Positions 12,606 to 26,000 of a DNA stretch of 64,000 nt are shown here, one piece after another (the stretch's first letter is position 1; every line of letters begins with the position of its first letter). The notes beneath the pieces are model-generated. The model was not told where the DNA came from. It did not search any database and worked only from the letters and a program-made list of their open reading frames with translations. This DNA is from Turnera subulata (taxonomy: Eukaryota; Streptophyta; Magnoliopsida; Malpighiales; Passifloraceae). Made by a program: the position numbers and the translations under genes. Where the stretch lies: positions 186,001 through 250,000 of the forward strand of contig JAKUCV010004712.1 of NCBI GenBank assembly GCA_028386065.3. The letters run 5' to 3'.

Positions 12606-14702
12606 CTATCCATTTAGAGGAAGAGAGTTCTTATTCAAAGATGACTGCATTTCTTTTACTTGCTCCAGCCAGTGCACCTAAAACAAATTCCGTGTCCAGA
12701 ATTTGTAAATATCAGAAACGGTGTATTATCTTCTGATTTTTCAAATTGGAAATATACATACCACAAGCAGTGCACAGTATGGTCTCTTAATCCTTCAGAG
12801 AGTTTTTCGACATGTGTTTCAACAACAATTACAGAAAGAACCAAAACGAAGAAAGGCAAAAATGGCCTTATTTAACATTAGAGATTGCAGAGTTTAACCC
12901 TCTATCATCTGATTAGAAACAACCGTTGAACACATTATAATGTGAATTATGTGCGTGCTTCTCGTCATATAAAAACTATTGACTCGCATAGAATTTTCAC
13001 AGAGGACCTCCACAAAAATCTATCATGTATCCCAAGAAAGTAATTGCAACTTACCAGAAGACTTTCCTCCTTGTTAAGTACATTACATAGCTGGCCAAAT
13101 ATAGCAGTCCACTTAGCTCGATGCAGCTCTGCATTCCTTGAGACAGGACATCCGGCAGCAGACAACTCCTCATTCCGTTGGTTACATGAAAATTCTCTTA
13201 CCAGAAGGCAAGGCAACTCTTTATGCATCACTGCTGCAACCCTGATTCTATTATGGTGCAATGCTGCATTTAAAGCATAACACTTGCATAAGATTTTGCA
13301 TCCAATTACCAGCCAGTCAACCTTAAAGAAACTTCCACGCACCTGCAAGACGCCTTTTGATGTCCCGGTGCACACATTGCAACCATTCAGAAGCGGCAGC
13401 GTGACCTAGAGAAGATGAAAATATGAGAAAACTTCATATTTTTTTTTTCCTGTGGTTTAAGTGCCCAGCTATTAAGATGAAGAGGATGCAGAAGGAACAG
13501 AACATGGGAACAGTAACTGCTAAGATTGTCTTCAAAAGAAAGTGCATCTCGCAGTAGCTCTTTGTATGGGCTAATAAGTTAGCAGAATGGACTTTTGATG
13601 GGAGGATATCACATCTCAAACAAATAAACAATCACAAAACTTAATAAACAGAAACACCAAACTCAAATTCACACTAACCTTCCACAGAAACAGAAGAACC
13701 ATTGATTCGGTCAGCTAACTGCTCATTAAGCAAAGAGCTTCTCTCAATGTCTGATGTACTCAGTGTTAGTGCTGTGCTGGGCACATCTTTGCAACCCTCA
13801 TCCCCCACTCCTTTGATGACAGTGCCTAACTTCCCAACCTCTCTTTCAGGCTCAAACCCCACCAGCGAAAAAAAGCTGCTAGGGGTAATTGAACCTAGAT
13901 TCAGCTCCGTATTTGCATCAGTTCCCTCCAATCTCTCTGTCTCTGCTTGTCTGCTCCAAACATGAACATCTTCCATCTTATTTCCTCTTCTAACCAAAGT
14001 CTCGAGCACTGCAAACACCTGCTCCCTGCTCCTTATCCGGTTAATGATCCCTACATCGAACTTGCTAAGCAGCCCAGTAGGCGCAGCCGTCTTGCTAAAC
14101 CTGTCCTCCCCTTGCACCACCACCCTATTCCTGATCCCCTCATCTTTTCTCCTACGGTTCTCACGAGGCTTCTTTGGAGTTGGGATTGTCGTCCCTGGAG
14201 GTGCGAGCTTAAGACTAAGGTCCCCGGCTCGCTCCGCCTTAGAAGCCTCCAATTTCCTCTCATTCTTACCATTAAGGTTCTTGACTTGCGCCGCCATAGA
14301 AGGATCCAATTTCCTCTCATTCTTACCATTAAGGTCCCCGGCTCGCTCCGCCTTAGAAGCCTCCAATTTCCTCTCATTCTTACCATTAAGGTTCTTGACT
14401 TGCCCCGCCGTAGAAGGATCCAATTTCCTCTCATTCTTAGCATTGAGATTCTTGACTTGCCCCGCCTTAGAAGGATCCAATTTCCTCTCATTCCTAACCT
14501 TCTTGGCCTGATTATCCTCCACTGTCGGCCTCAGGCTAACAGGTGTCACGAACCCATTTGCTTTCATTTCCTGCCATGTTCTCATCGCATCCCTTTTCTC
14601 CAAATCAGAATTTAACCCTGAATTTGACATGGGTTTCCTTTTAATTCCAACTTGAGCTCCACCAGAGCAATTGCTCGGGGGTTCCATAGCAATAACTGAC
14701 AT
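12606..14702 (-). CDS. Uncharacterised plant protein with five 19-aa repeats and conserved C-terminal helical region
   Basis: Function unknown. Four coding exons on the minus strand (14702-13679, 13405-13343, 13263-13055, 12677-12606) close in phase to 455 aa. Residues about 70-165 are five tandem 19-residue units built on KNERKLDPS or KNERKLEAS. A basic NLS-like stretch follows (KKPRENRRRKDEGIRNR). The C-terminal part, HAAASEWLQCVHRDIKRRL through HRAKWTAIFGQL to HWLEQVKEMQ, is a helical block that I recall as conserved across plant homologues of unknown function; that recollection guided the choice of the last exon, whose acceptor TTTTAG at 12678 restores phase exactly. MSVIAMEPPS offers two start codons; the second, at 14687, may be the main one. 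The leader just upstream has a CTT/GAA microsatellite. Confidence 0.8.
14206..14490 (-). repeat. Coding tandem repeat, five 57-bp units
   Basis: Five in-frame 57-bp units encode the 19-residue repeats. They fall into two types, one ending QVKNLN(G/A) and the other ERAGDLNG or ERAGDLSL. From the N-terminus the order is A, A, B, A, B, so the last four units are a duplicated AB pair of 114 bp. The two B units read nearly identically on the DNA, which points to recent unit duplication. Confidence 0.85.
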
Positions 14703-14710
14703 CTCCTCTC

Positions 14711-14745
14711 CTTCTTCTTCTTCTTCTTCTTCTTCTTCTTCTTCT
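14711..14745. repeat. CTT/GAA microsatellite in the 5' leader
   Basis: About eleven trinucleotide units directly upstream of the ATG at 14702. On the transcribed strand the tract reads GAA/AAG in the leader. Confidence 0.85.
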
Positions 14746-17700
14746 CCAACCCACCAAATATTCTAACAAACAAACGGCATTAACCAAAAGAAAACAAGCA
14801 TCCCCAACAAGAAAACTTCAATGGTAACGAAAAAAAAAAATGAACAGGGTAACTCTTACTTCAAAAAGAGCTAGTACATCCTACAATTATCAACAACATA
14901 CAGATATGGGTAAACACAAAACAGATCAGAAAAATGAAGGAGAGAAGAACATATATGAATAGACTATGAGGAATAATACTTACCCAATAAACTGCAGTTG
15001 AATTCTTTAGAAATCGATATCAAACCCACCCAGCGTTTGCAACCCAGAAGTGGAATGAGAGGGGGGAGTTGGTGTATTTTTATATGCTAAATTTGGCACT
15101 CTTCGGCGTTTTGTGAATTGCCGCGAATTCCAATTGGGTCTTTTTGGCGGCAGAAGAGGTTGGCTATTTTTAGCGGTAAAGACGAACTTGGGCCTCCAAA
15201 AGGGGGTGGTGCCAAATTTCGTGTGAGGGATCCGTTTGGTGAAAGAATTTGGGCCTCCACTCCAAACTCAATAATTTTGGCCCACACTTTACCATTACAA
15301 AACAAAACATCATAAGATAGATCAAAGGATGTGGGAAAAACTTTAAAAGATTATATATATACATACATATGTGGCCAATGGGGGTGTAGTAAGTGAGTTG
15401 GTTCTACTTTGGCGAGGTTTCCGTTTTCGGTTAGAGTCTTTATGTATGCAGAAAATCCTCATTGAGAGACTCAGCCACCATGACTAAGTATGGGACTTGG
15501 GTCGAATCCGAATTAGTCGCTGCAAAACTCCAAAAAAGAATATACGGTACATATGTGAATAATTTCAACTTCCTCTTCCCTTGTTTTTTTAATTTGTCGA
15601 GAAAAAAAAATGCATCAGTGGTGTCATTATCGCCCCGTCGGTTCAGGCTCCGGTTAATACCGGTTACATTCTGGCATTAGACCCTCTTCAAAAGGAGAGA
15701 CCGCCCATCAGAGCACCAGCGGACACCCTCGCCTGCTACGCGTTATAATGTCGGGGATTTACTGGGCTCAACAGCCACCATCCCCACAGCGTGGAGGGCC
15801 ATATTCGGTGGCTATCCAACGAATTAACACTTCCTCTTCCCCTGTTGGCTAGCCACACTACACAGTGATCGCATGAAAATAACACTTGCATGCATGATTT
15901 TAAAGAAACTACTTATATAGAGAGAGATATATAACAGATCGCATAAGTGACGCAGTAGTGTGGAAAAGCCCCACCCACATGACTATTATAGGGAGCACAT
16001 GCATTGAAGTGATGAATAGTTTATTAATCCACAAAAAAAAAAAAGTATTAAGAAGGTGCTGGATACCTCATTTTCAGTTACAAAAATATTCTATGGAAGC
16101 ATGGAGGTTTTAACTTTTTAAATTTGTGTGAGCTATATATATAGTTAGCTAGATAACTAGACTCAAATTAATTTTGACTTTTGCATGTATATATATATAT
16201 ATATACATTGATCTGCATGCATGGATCTTTTAACTTTTTAATTAATTAGTGTGTGTTAGTTACACACTTCAACCCCTTTTTTGGTTTTCATTATTCTTCA
16301 TAACTAAAATATTTTTAATGTCTGGACTGCACTTCACACAAGTTAAACTAGGATAAACATCTTGGTTTTGTAATACTAGTAGACAGAAATTTAATGCTAG
16401 TATACTGGTCGCAGTTTCTTCATTTCTTCCTTCTTATTTTTGGTTGCCAAATTAAGGAGCTGTCATATATATACTCGAATCAATTATTATATATATGAAT
16501 GCATGTATGTATATTCAGGGGCGATATGGGGCTCAGATCATATTTATATATCGGCCATTAATAGCAAACGTGAACCCAAACAATATAGGGGTACTCATGC
16601 ATATAGTCAACTAATCAATTCTTATTACTTAATCAAAGAGAGTAGGTGATGACTGGTTCCATATATATACATGCGTACGTATATCTACCATAACTAATTA
16701 ACTATAAAAATTCTTATAAGATATAGTTAGTGCATAGACTACTTTTACATGTGTAAAGGTATCCTTCTTATATGTATAGATATATGAAATTTCTCTTATA
16801 TATGGATGCATATATATACAATGAGGGCATGGGTGAGTGATAAGTTGGCTTCCAGATCTCATGGTAAACAATTAATTAAAAGTTAATAATATGCGTGAAT
16901 GGAGCAAATTAATGTACGTGGAGAAAGAAACATTAATTTGGTAAATTAATTAATCACGTTTTGGAGGAAATGTTTAATGTTCAATGTTTGTGGAAATGGT
17001 CGGTATTCAAACAAGCATGCATCTCCATATGCATATCTAATTTAATGAAATTTGCGTGACGTGTAAGATGCTGTTATATGTCAAACATTTGCGGCTGTGC
17101 ATGGACTACATGTATAAATAATTTAATACGTTTCTAGAACAGAAAAAAGTTAACACCTAGGCATTGTCATTTTTGGGCTGATTTGTGATTTTTAAAGCTT
17201 TTTAAAATTTGGGTTGGCAATTTAACTGTTCAGTGTTCATCACCACAAGAAATCTTACATTACATCCCCCAACTCTCTTAATTGGTGCTTAAATGAGGTT
17301 GTTTTGGATTGGGAAGATCAGATGTCCATGTTGGATGATAGGGACCCGTATTCTGAAAATGCACTATCCAATCGTAATTATAATATAACCAAATTAATTT
17401 AATTATAATGTTAAAACAACAAGGGGGCATGGACCAATATTGATTAATAAGATCCAAATTATTATAATGAAATTATCAGATTCTCTCACAAGCAAGACTA
17501 TGGATCGAGCCTACATTTGCTAACTTTCTTCTTCTCCTTAATTGCTAATTAACTCGAGAAACATTAATGCTCATCAAGTTGTACTTGTACGAAACGACCA
17601 ACTTGATAAATTCAAAAAGTAATTGGTAAAACGAAAATATTTAAAAAGAGAAGGGAAACTACATCCAAATTAGTCATTAATTTTTTAAAAAGATAAGATG

Positions 17701-19311
17701 AAGACCAACTTAAAATTAAGAGATGGGCTCAATTATCCGCGCACTAAAAAATTTGATTAGTACTGTAGAGCTAGATATATAGCGAAAGAGCTATATACAT
17801 GGCACCATTGAAACATCATAAATTCTTTACAAGGAATTCTTCTTCTAAGTCAGGATCGAGGGGGATATCTTTGAACTCTTACCAACCAACAAGACTGGTT
17901 CTTGTTTGTCCAAGTATATATGCTTGATTAGGTAAAAATTGGGATATATATACTCGCTTTATACAATGAATTTTGTCATGACACCCATTTTGTAACGAAG
18001 TGTACTATAATAATAAGTTGTAATTTCAAATCTTACCAACGCGCACGGGAAGACCTTAATTATATAGGAAGAGTACATCATATGTATGATCACTTGCATT
18101 AATTTTAATTGTTGGGTAAAAAAAATATCAGGACAAGATTAACTTGTTTGGTGTCTTCAAAATCCACTTCAAGTTGTAAATTAGTTTGGGAACTAAATTA
18201 ACTATTGACTTTAAATCATTTTTATTCTTAGAATTAGTCTGTAAAAAGAGACATGCATAATCACCAATTCACCATTCATCTATATAGTGGAGTATTGCAG
18301 CAACTACGTACAATTAATTACTCCAAGTTTTTGTAGAAAATGTCGTCACCATGAATTCTTCTCTCAAACGCTAGCTAATTAATTAGGATATATATTACAA
18401 AACCGCATGCAGTCACCAACTTTAGATCCTGTCATAATTTCATTCCTTTCAATTTCAGGAAACACACACGTAAAAGAATAAATTTGAAAATATATAGTAA
18501 TAGCCAGATCAAAATATGTGTACACACTGCACAACTCTAGTGGGCACCGAAAACCTAAGCTGGCTTAATGAAACCTGGCCTTTCTGATTCATGCTTCTAA
18601 TTGATCAAAATTAGAACACGTAACCCAATTAATATGCCAGAAAAGAAAGTGATCAAATCTAATTCATTCACCTCCAAAATTGTTTTAGAAAAATAATGAG
18701 TGAATTTTATCACCTTTTTATTATATGTCCTAGTCAACGACCCGTCACCCCACCAGTAAAACTTAAATTCACCAACATAACTTGGAAAGTTGGAAACCCT
18801 TTTTACTACCTTTGGTGGTTAACGAAATCCCATGATTCCCGAAACCAGCAATGTCGCCGAATCAATGTCCTAAAAAAAAGACTCTTTTAAGATTTTGGGA
18901 ATAGAAAGAAGGGATTAAGTGAATGCGAAACGGCCGAAACAAAACAACACTACCAACTTGGGTTAACAACAAAAATTAGACATGTCAAAACAACACAGCA
19001 TTAATAATTGCGGTGTCCGCTTAATTTTATTTTCGTCCCACGGTTTATTTTTCGTCGCACGGTTTTTCCTAGAAGGAGGGTCTAATAAAGCCCTGAAAGA
19101 GTGTAATAGGATATTATTAATATTTTTTTTACTCAACCAACTAAAAAAGCAAAAAAAAGAGAATAAAAATAAAAAAGGGGGGGTAGGTGTTTGTGTTGAC
19201 AAATTAACTAGTAGTAGTAGTACTAATATACAAACACAAACTAACTCTCTAAAGTCTAAACACACACAAACACAGTGAGTGAGGAGGAGGAGGGGAGGAG
19301 TGGGTAGTAGT

Positions 19312-19314
<3 letters not shown>

Positions 19315-19359
<45 letters not shown>
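19315..19359. repeat. Homopolymer of 45 G
   Basis: An unbroken run of 45 G preceded by a GA-rich stretch (GAGGAGGAGG). It lies about 700 bases upstream of the VAL start codon, at or near the expected promoter. Runs of this length are rare in plant nuclear DNA, fold readily as G-quadruplex and are prone to assembly error, so the exact length is uncertain. Confidence 0.9.
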
Positions 19360-19361
<2 letters not shown>

Positions 19362-19398
19362 TCACTTTTTTCTCACCATAAGTTATATCAAAGTGTCG

Positions 19399-19436
19399 TG
19401 CATGCATTTTATGCATCTGTTCTCTTTTTGCATGCA
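19399..19436. promoter_or_regulatory. Paired RY elements upstream of the VAL gene
   Basis: Two RY/Sph cores (CATGCA at 19401-19406 and 19431-19436, each overlapping TGCATG on the other strand) sit 30 bases apart. RY is the established binding site of VAL B3 domains, and the downstream gene encodes such a protein, so autoregulation is possible. The motif is short and common in this AT-rich region. Confidence 0.45.
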
Positions 19437-20020
19437 CTCTCTTCTCTTTCTACCTCTCTCTCTTCCCCCACCCTTCTCTCTCTCTGTTCTGTCTCTATTA
19501 TTTACACACAAAAACCCACAAGCAGCAAATACATACACACACACACACACATATATATTTACAACAACCTAACATAACTCCCTCCCTCCACCAAAACCCA
19601 CCACCACCCCCCCTCCCTCCCTCCTTGTCTTCTCCTCCTTCCCTTTCCCTCTTCCGTTACACTCTCCTCTGTTTTCCTCTTGGGTTTGACTCCCTTTGAC
19701 TCCTCTGCTGCTGTGGCTGCTGGCTGCGTTGTATGAAGGTAAGAGCCTGCGTCCCGCGTGTGCAATTGCTGGGTTTTGCCTTCATGGGTGCTTGATTGAT
19801 TCATACGACGTTGATTTTGCGGGTTTTGCATGGGTTGCTCATAAAATTGGTGGGTTTTCGATCAAATTCGTGGGTGGGGGGTTTATTTATTTATTATGGG
19901 TGAAAAACTATTATTGTTGGTTGTCTCTCTGGCTTCTGGGGTCAAAAGGGGGTTTTGGGTCTTGATTTGATTTGGGTTTCGGGTTCAAAGATTTGATCTT
20001 TTTCCTTGCTTGTTGAAGCA

Positions 20021-23000
20021 ATGGGGACCAGGATTTGCATGAATGTGCTGTGTGGGACGACCACCAGCCGGGAATGGAAGAGAGGCTGGCCTATGCGATC
20101 TGGTGGATGTGCTGCTCTTTGCTTCTCCTGCGGGTAAAATCGCTGCCCTCTCTTTTCTGATCCAAAGTTTGCTTCTTTAGCTGTTTTTATTGCTGGATTG
20201 AATATTGAATGCTGCCTGCCTGCGACTGGGACTGGGACTGGGACTGGGAGGTTTTGGTGATGTGGTGGGGGTTTCTCTGGTTTCTGATCATGAGCTGATT
20301 GATGGCCTGGATTTGTGTTCTCTAGAGGTTTTGTTGAATTGGGGTTTCCTTTGACTTTGATTAACGGTTTTGTGATGTGTTGCATTATGGTGTGGCATGT
20401 GTAATTACGGGGAGAAAGATTTGTTGTGCAGCATTGTGGACGGTTAAGGCACCTATAATTAGATAACAATAATGGTAATCATGATATTAACCCCGCAAAA
20501 GTGGTTACTCTCTCTCGTTAATATTAATCTCTTTTTACAACCTTTTATAACTATATATCCCTGATAATAATGCGCAATCCATAAAAAAAAATTGATAGCA
20601 GTGAGGACTGTCTGCGGGTCATTAGTAGGCTTATAATGGAAAGTTTCACCAACTTATGGACTGCCTTGCTAATTTGTGAAGATATTGGAAACCTCTTTGG
20701 ATCCATGGTTTCTGAACTGTTTAATGATTTAACTACGTCAGTTGGGTGAAATTCCTAATTTTATTGAATGGGAAAAGAAATGCAAAGGAAGGCCAGAGTT
20801 TGTATGTGAAACATGCATGTACAGTTATGTGCTATTATTTTAGATTAACATATTGCCTGATTACGTTTGTGGCATTGCCAATTACTTGATCCCGCTATGT
20901 CAGAATGTAATTCTGCATGAGCAGATCACGGCACAGGGCAACGAGATAGTTTCTACTGTAGCTTCCAACTCACATTTCAATTTTCATCTGCTTATTTTTG
21001 AAACCTGTTAGTGATCCAATTTTAAACAGTCCATTACTTTCTTTATTACAGAGCTCTAATGATGTTGTTGCTTTTCCATTCTTTTATTCCTGTTGCCTAA
21101 ACAATTGTGTGATTCTTGTAACTTTTGCTAAACACTTCTACAGTAGTTAACTGCATGCATGCATCAACAGATACTCTACCGTGAAACAGTATCTTTTCTG
21201 TATTCTGAACTCATTAATATTCTATTGATGCTAATCTGTATCTCGTTCTGGTTTGTACTGTAGATCTGCATATGAGAATGCAGTTTACTGTGATACATTC
21301 CATTCGGATGAACCTGGTTGGAGGGAATGCTACCTTTGCAACAAGGTAAGCTAATGGTTGGTCTGTTTGGTCTATCCAGTTCCTTTCCTTTTGCCGAACC
21401 TTTTTGGTCTATGAAAAAATGATTGGCCAGAAAACTAGAACGTGTCTCACTTACATTGGTATTGCAGCGTCTACACTGTGGATGCATAGCTTCAAAGTGT
21501 TTGCTGGAGCTCCTGGATTTTGGGGGTGTTGGGTGTACCGCCTGTGCAAGGATTTATCACCAACAGTTGGTAATATGACTTGCTTCCTTGTCTCGCATAT
21601 GTTGGATAATTTTTGAGTTGGAAATTGTTTGTGCCAGTGGGAGGCAGTTGCTTAAATTTGTACTATTAGTGGCTGCACAATCAGTAAACAAAGTCATGCA
21701 TGACATTTGAGAAACATAAGATCACTTATGCAATACTATGCATAGAAGTTCTATAAGAACACTTCACTAGAACGTGAATGTGAAGAAGCACGTGCATAGA
21801 AGTTCTGAGTGCCTTTATTACTATGGCGACTAAATCTTTTGATGACTCCTAGTGTTGTTGGATATACAAAAATCAGTTTCAGAACTTTTAATTGTAATTT
21901 CGTTGTGCAATTTTTTCTTCTACGGTTGCATGCATTATAAATTATTTAGCTTTATACATTTTCCCCCTGTCTCTGCTGATTGCTCTATTGTTAATTTCCA
22001 TTTGTTCTTCACTCAGATGAAGCGTAAGAAGACTGGTAATGGACTCAGTTCTTTGCCAGCAAATGGGGCTAGTGATGGGGAGTCTATTCCTGTTGAAAAT
22101 AAAGTGACTAGTCACTCCAATGACGAGGGAAAATTTGTACAGTTGCGGAAAATGATTGAGGCTAATGAATCCAATTTATTGTGTCCGTCTGATGGAGTTG
22201 ATACAAATGCTTGTCTTGGGCAATTCAGACAAGATGAGATCACGCATGCAGTTCGGGAAATTGGCCCGACCTTCTCAAATCTAACTCCATCTGTTGGATC
22301 TTCTACTTTTGTGAAACCAGACCATGTTAGACCTATAATAGACATGGGCGATATGCATGGATCACTTGGCCAGTCATCTTTGAATATATCACTGGGAACT
22401 CCATCTGGGAGCACAAGTTTTGTGGCAGTTCCTGGTATGGTTGTTGAAGGGAGGGAACAAGGTCAAGCACCTTCTTTTCAGCAGGGCCAAAGATCTCGGC
22501 CCATATATCCTAAACCCTTAAAACCTGGTGTTGCTTTGAGTTCAGAGAGCAATAAAAATGTAGCATCTGAGCCACGCGTTGCAAGGCCTCCTGCTGAGGG
22601 GCGTGGTAAGAATCAGTTACTTCCCCGTTATTGGCCAAGGATCACTGATGAAGAGCTACAGCAATTATCTGGAGAGTATCCTTTGCTTCTGAAATTTTCT
22701 TTCCCCATAAATATCTGCTTCTCTGATATGTTCCTTTCATTTTGGTCGACTTTTTGACGAAGTTTGCCTTAAGCATGTTTTCAACCAGTTTGAATTCCAA
22801 AGTTCAACCATTGTTTGAGAAGGTTCTCAGTGCCAGTGATGCTGGTCGAATAGGCCGTTTGGTTCTCCCAAAAGCATGTGCTGAAGTAAGTTTGCAACTT
22901 GTACCTTTTAATAATGTTATATTTGGTTGTCTTTCCTTCTTTCTTTCATGTCTCTAATCTATAAACTAATGCAGGCATATTTTCCTCCTATTTCTCAATC

Positions 23001-26000
23001 CGAAGGGCTTCCTATAAGGATCCAAGATGTGAAGGGCAGAGAATGGACCTTTCAGTTCAGATTTTGGCCCAATAATAATAGTAGGATGTATGTCTTGGAA
23101 GGTGTAACTCCTTGTATACAGTCCATGCAATTACAAGCGGGTGATACAAGTATGCCTTTTTCATGCTTAAAATTGCTTCTAATCTGGCTGCCTATGAGAG
23201 TATGATGCTTTTAAGGTTTATTGACATATGCGAGGCTTTAGCAAACACTCGGGATAAACTAGCGTCAGCATTTATTAGTTCTTAAATTTTTAGTCCTTGT
23301 GCTCTTGTACATGCAAAACTTCTACCCATAAGGGTTGAGAGGTAAAACTTTGTCATCAGTTATTATTTCAAGCTTTTATCATGAATCCCATGTGAACTTG
23401 TGTAAATCTTCTCTGCTTGTATACAAGTTTAACAAAGGTAAAATACACTGATGTGGCCTCTCACAATGGTGAATGGACCCACTTCTCTAGTTTTCTTTTG
23501 TTATAACATCTCTTTGCCCCACCAGAACTACAGCATATGTTGCTCATTAGTTTTCTAATTATGTTTCGCTTCTGGTGCAGTAATTTTTAGCCGGATAGAA
23601 CCTGGAGGAAAACTTGTTGTTGGATATCGCAAGTCAGCAAACAATATTGTAGATACACAGGTTAATATCTATTAACATATTGCTTTATCTCTTTTTTGTA
23701 CTTTTTGCTAACATATCTTGGCCTGCATGTTCTCCTTGAAAAAACAGGATCCTCCAACGCCTGCCTTTCACAGTGGTGCTGCTTCTGGAGAAACTTCCTT
23801 TTCTGGTACTGTAGAGACTTCTTTTGCAGTAAGTGATTATTGTGGACTTTCCCATTTGTTATGGCAGCAGTCATGTTGATATACACTTTGTTCTAACTTT
23901 TAATATAGCCGAGGGAGATACTGGCTGGAATAATAGTGAGAATAATGGCGGAGTGGCAATTATGGATCAGCCGCAGCAAAGCCCGGTGCCTGCTGAGAAG
24001 AAGAGGGCTCGAAATATTGGATCTAAATGTAAGAGGTTACTAATTCATAATGAAGATGCTATGGAGCTGAGGCTCACATGGGAGGAAGCACAAGAGCTGC
24101 TTCGTCCACCCCCGAGTGTTAAACCAAACATTATCACTATTGATGACCATGAATTTGAAGAGTATGATGTGAGTTTGTCATGTTTGCTTCTCTATATTCA
24201 GTTATATAACAATGATGTTTTGAGATTCATTCCAAGCGACACAATGTTTCCTGGTAATGCTATGTGACCATTCCTGTTTCTGTTATTTAGGAGCCTCCAG
24301 TTTTTGGGAAGAGAACCATATTTCTTGCTCGACCATCTGGGTGAGGATTCTTGACGTCTTTTTATATTTTGCGTGCAGAATAAGATTGAACTTGACTGCC
24401 TAAGCTCTTCCATAATTTGTCCGTAGGGCGTCAAGTAGTTCTTTGCCTTTGGGTTGCCTGGTAAATTATTTGTATGTAATTGGCATCTTCTTGGAATCCA
24501 GTCATGATTTAAGATTTGTAGCACAGATTCATGTTAGTTACACCTGCAGAGGCATCATGCTATGCCATGTTTTGTCTATTTCCAAATTACAGACCCTTGT
24601 GGCATTTCCAAATTCTTATGATGCGCTCTATCTTTTTCTCATCTACTGTTTTTCCTTCTTAATTTGTCTGTTTATTGTCATAATCTAGGTAGATCGCATA
24701 AAAAATGACTTTCCATACCCTGTCTTGGAAGTATAATGTGGATGCAAGGATGGCCAATCTCATTGCTCCTTTTTAATCTAAGAGTGGGCTCTTTTTAAAT
24801 TTGCTGAACATCATCCGTTTTAGCGCTGAATCTTTAAATCTTCAATCAGGGGACAAGAACAATGGGCTCAGTGTGACGATTGCTCAAAATGGCGAAAATT
24901 GCCTGTTGATGCACTTCTTCCTCCAAAGTGGAGGTGTTTAGATAACGTTTGGGATTCTACCCGGTTTGGCTTTCTTCTCTTTTTTCCTTTTTCTAGTCTT
25001 TTGATTTTATCCTTTTGTGTGATTCAAACATTTTATGTGAGAAAATTTCTGGATGAAGGTTTAACTTTACCGTAAACTTTTATTTTGCCTTCCCCTAGGA
25101 ATACATGTTCTGCACCCGAGGAGATGAGTCCAAGGGATTTGGAAAATCTTCTCAGAGTTTGCAAAGGTCCTACTCAATTCTGTTTGCTTTGTGCATAAGC
25201 ATAAAAGACAGGGATTCCCTTTTGTGCTTTGATTTGTATTTGATATGTTAGTTTGATCTCTAATGAATCTCTATATATGCCTGCTTAATTCTAACTCCTG
25301 TTGTCTTTGGCAGATTTCAAGAAGAGAAGGACCACAGAAAATCGTAAGACGTTTGAAGAATGCGAGCCTTCTGGTTTAGATGCTCTGGCCAGCGCAGCTG
25401 TTCTTGGGGATAAAATAGGTGAAACGGGGGAGTCATCTGTTGGCGCCACCACAAAGCATCCCAGGCACCGTCCAGGTTGTACTTGCATTGTCTGCATTCA
25501 GCCACCAAGTGGCAAGGGCAAGCACAAGTCCTCGTGCATGTGCACTGTTTGCATGACCGTGAGGCGCCGGTTTAAAACCCTTATGATGAAGAGGAGGAAA
25601 CGCCAGTCGGAACGTGAAGCAGAATATTTCCAGAAGGAGAAGGATGAAGCAGAGGCAAATGGCAGCTTGAGCAAAGCAACACCGTGCATGAATAATTTGG
25701 ATAATGAAGGAAACAACAGCAGAAAGCAAACTGATCTGGTGTCTGAATTAAGCAGCGGACGAATAGACCTAAATTCCCATCCCAATCGTGAGGATGCGCA
25801 ACCAGATGTTCCGGGTTTGAGCTTGATGAGCCTGGTAGACGCAGCCACTCAGCCACTAGACGATCTTGTCAAGGAAAATGGAATTACAAGCTCAAGCTTG
25901 ATGCAGGAGCAACAACAGGGTAGCTTGGGTTCTTGTTTACTTGCTCAAAATAATGGAGATAGCTTGAGAGGCCTGTCTCATGAAGCATTTCTTGCATCTA

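Larger units (their letters stand above)
14703..20020. other. Gene-poor AT-rich intergenic region
   Basis: 5.3 kb between two divergent genes. The left end (to about 15060) is the leader and promoter of the minus-strand gene; the right end (from about 19270) is the leader of the VAL gene. Between them I see AT-rich sequence with TATATA runs (for example 16187-16206) and many TGCATGCA palindromes, but no supported gene. Frames near 15118-15315 and 15462-15680 are short and unlike any family I know. Confidence 0.55.

Noticed and set aside
12690..12859. Minus-strand frame between the third and fourth exons of the repeat-bearing gene as an extra exon
   Set aside because: No acceptor gives the right phase; splicing directly to 12677 restores the conserved HWLEQVKEMQ end.
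13947..14615. Long plus-strand frames (222, 155 aa) opposite the repeat-bearing gene
   Set aside because: They are antisense shadows; the 57-bp repeat is a multiple of three, so it opens several frames on both strands. The minus-strand frame alone fits the exon phases and the conserved C-terminus.
19279..19572. 97-aa frame through the poly(G) run
   Set aside because: It is a homopolymer artefact that translates as a Gly run; its opposite strand gives a Pro run.
19942..20469. 175-aa minus-strand frame over the first VAL exon
   Set aside because: It is antisense to a well-supported coding exon and its intron, with no recognisable domain.
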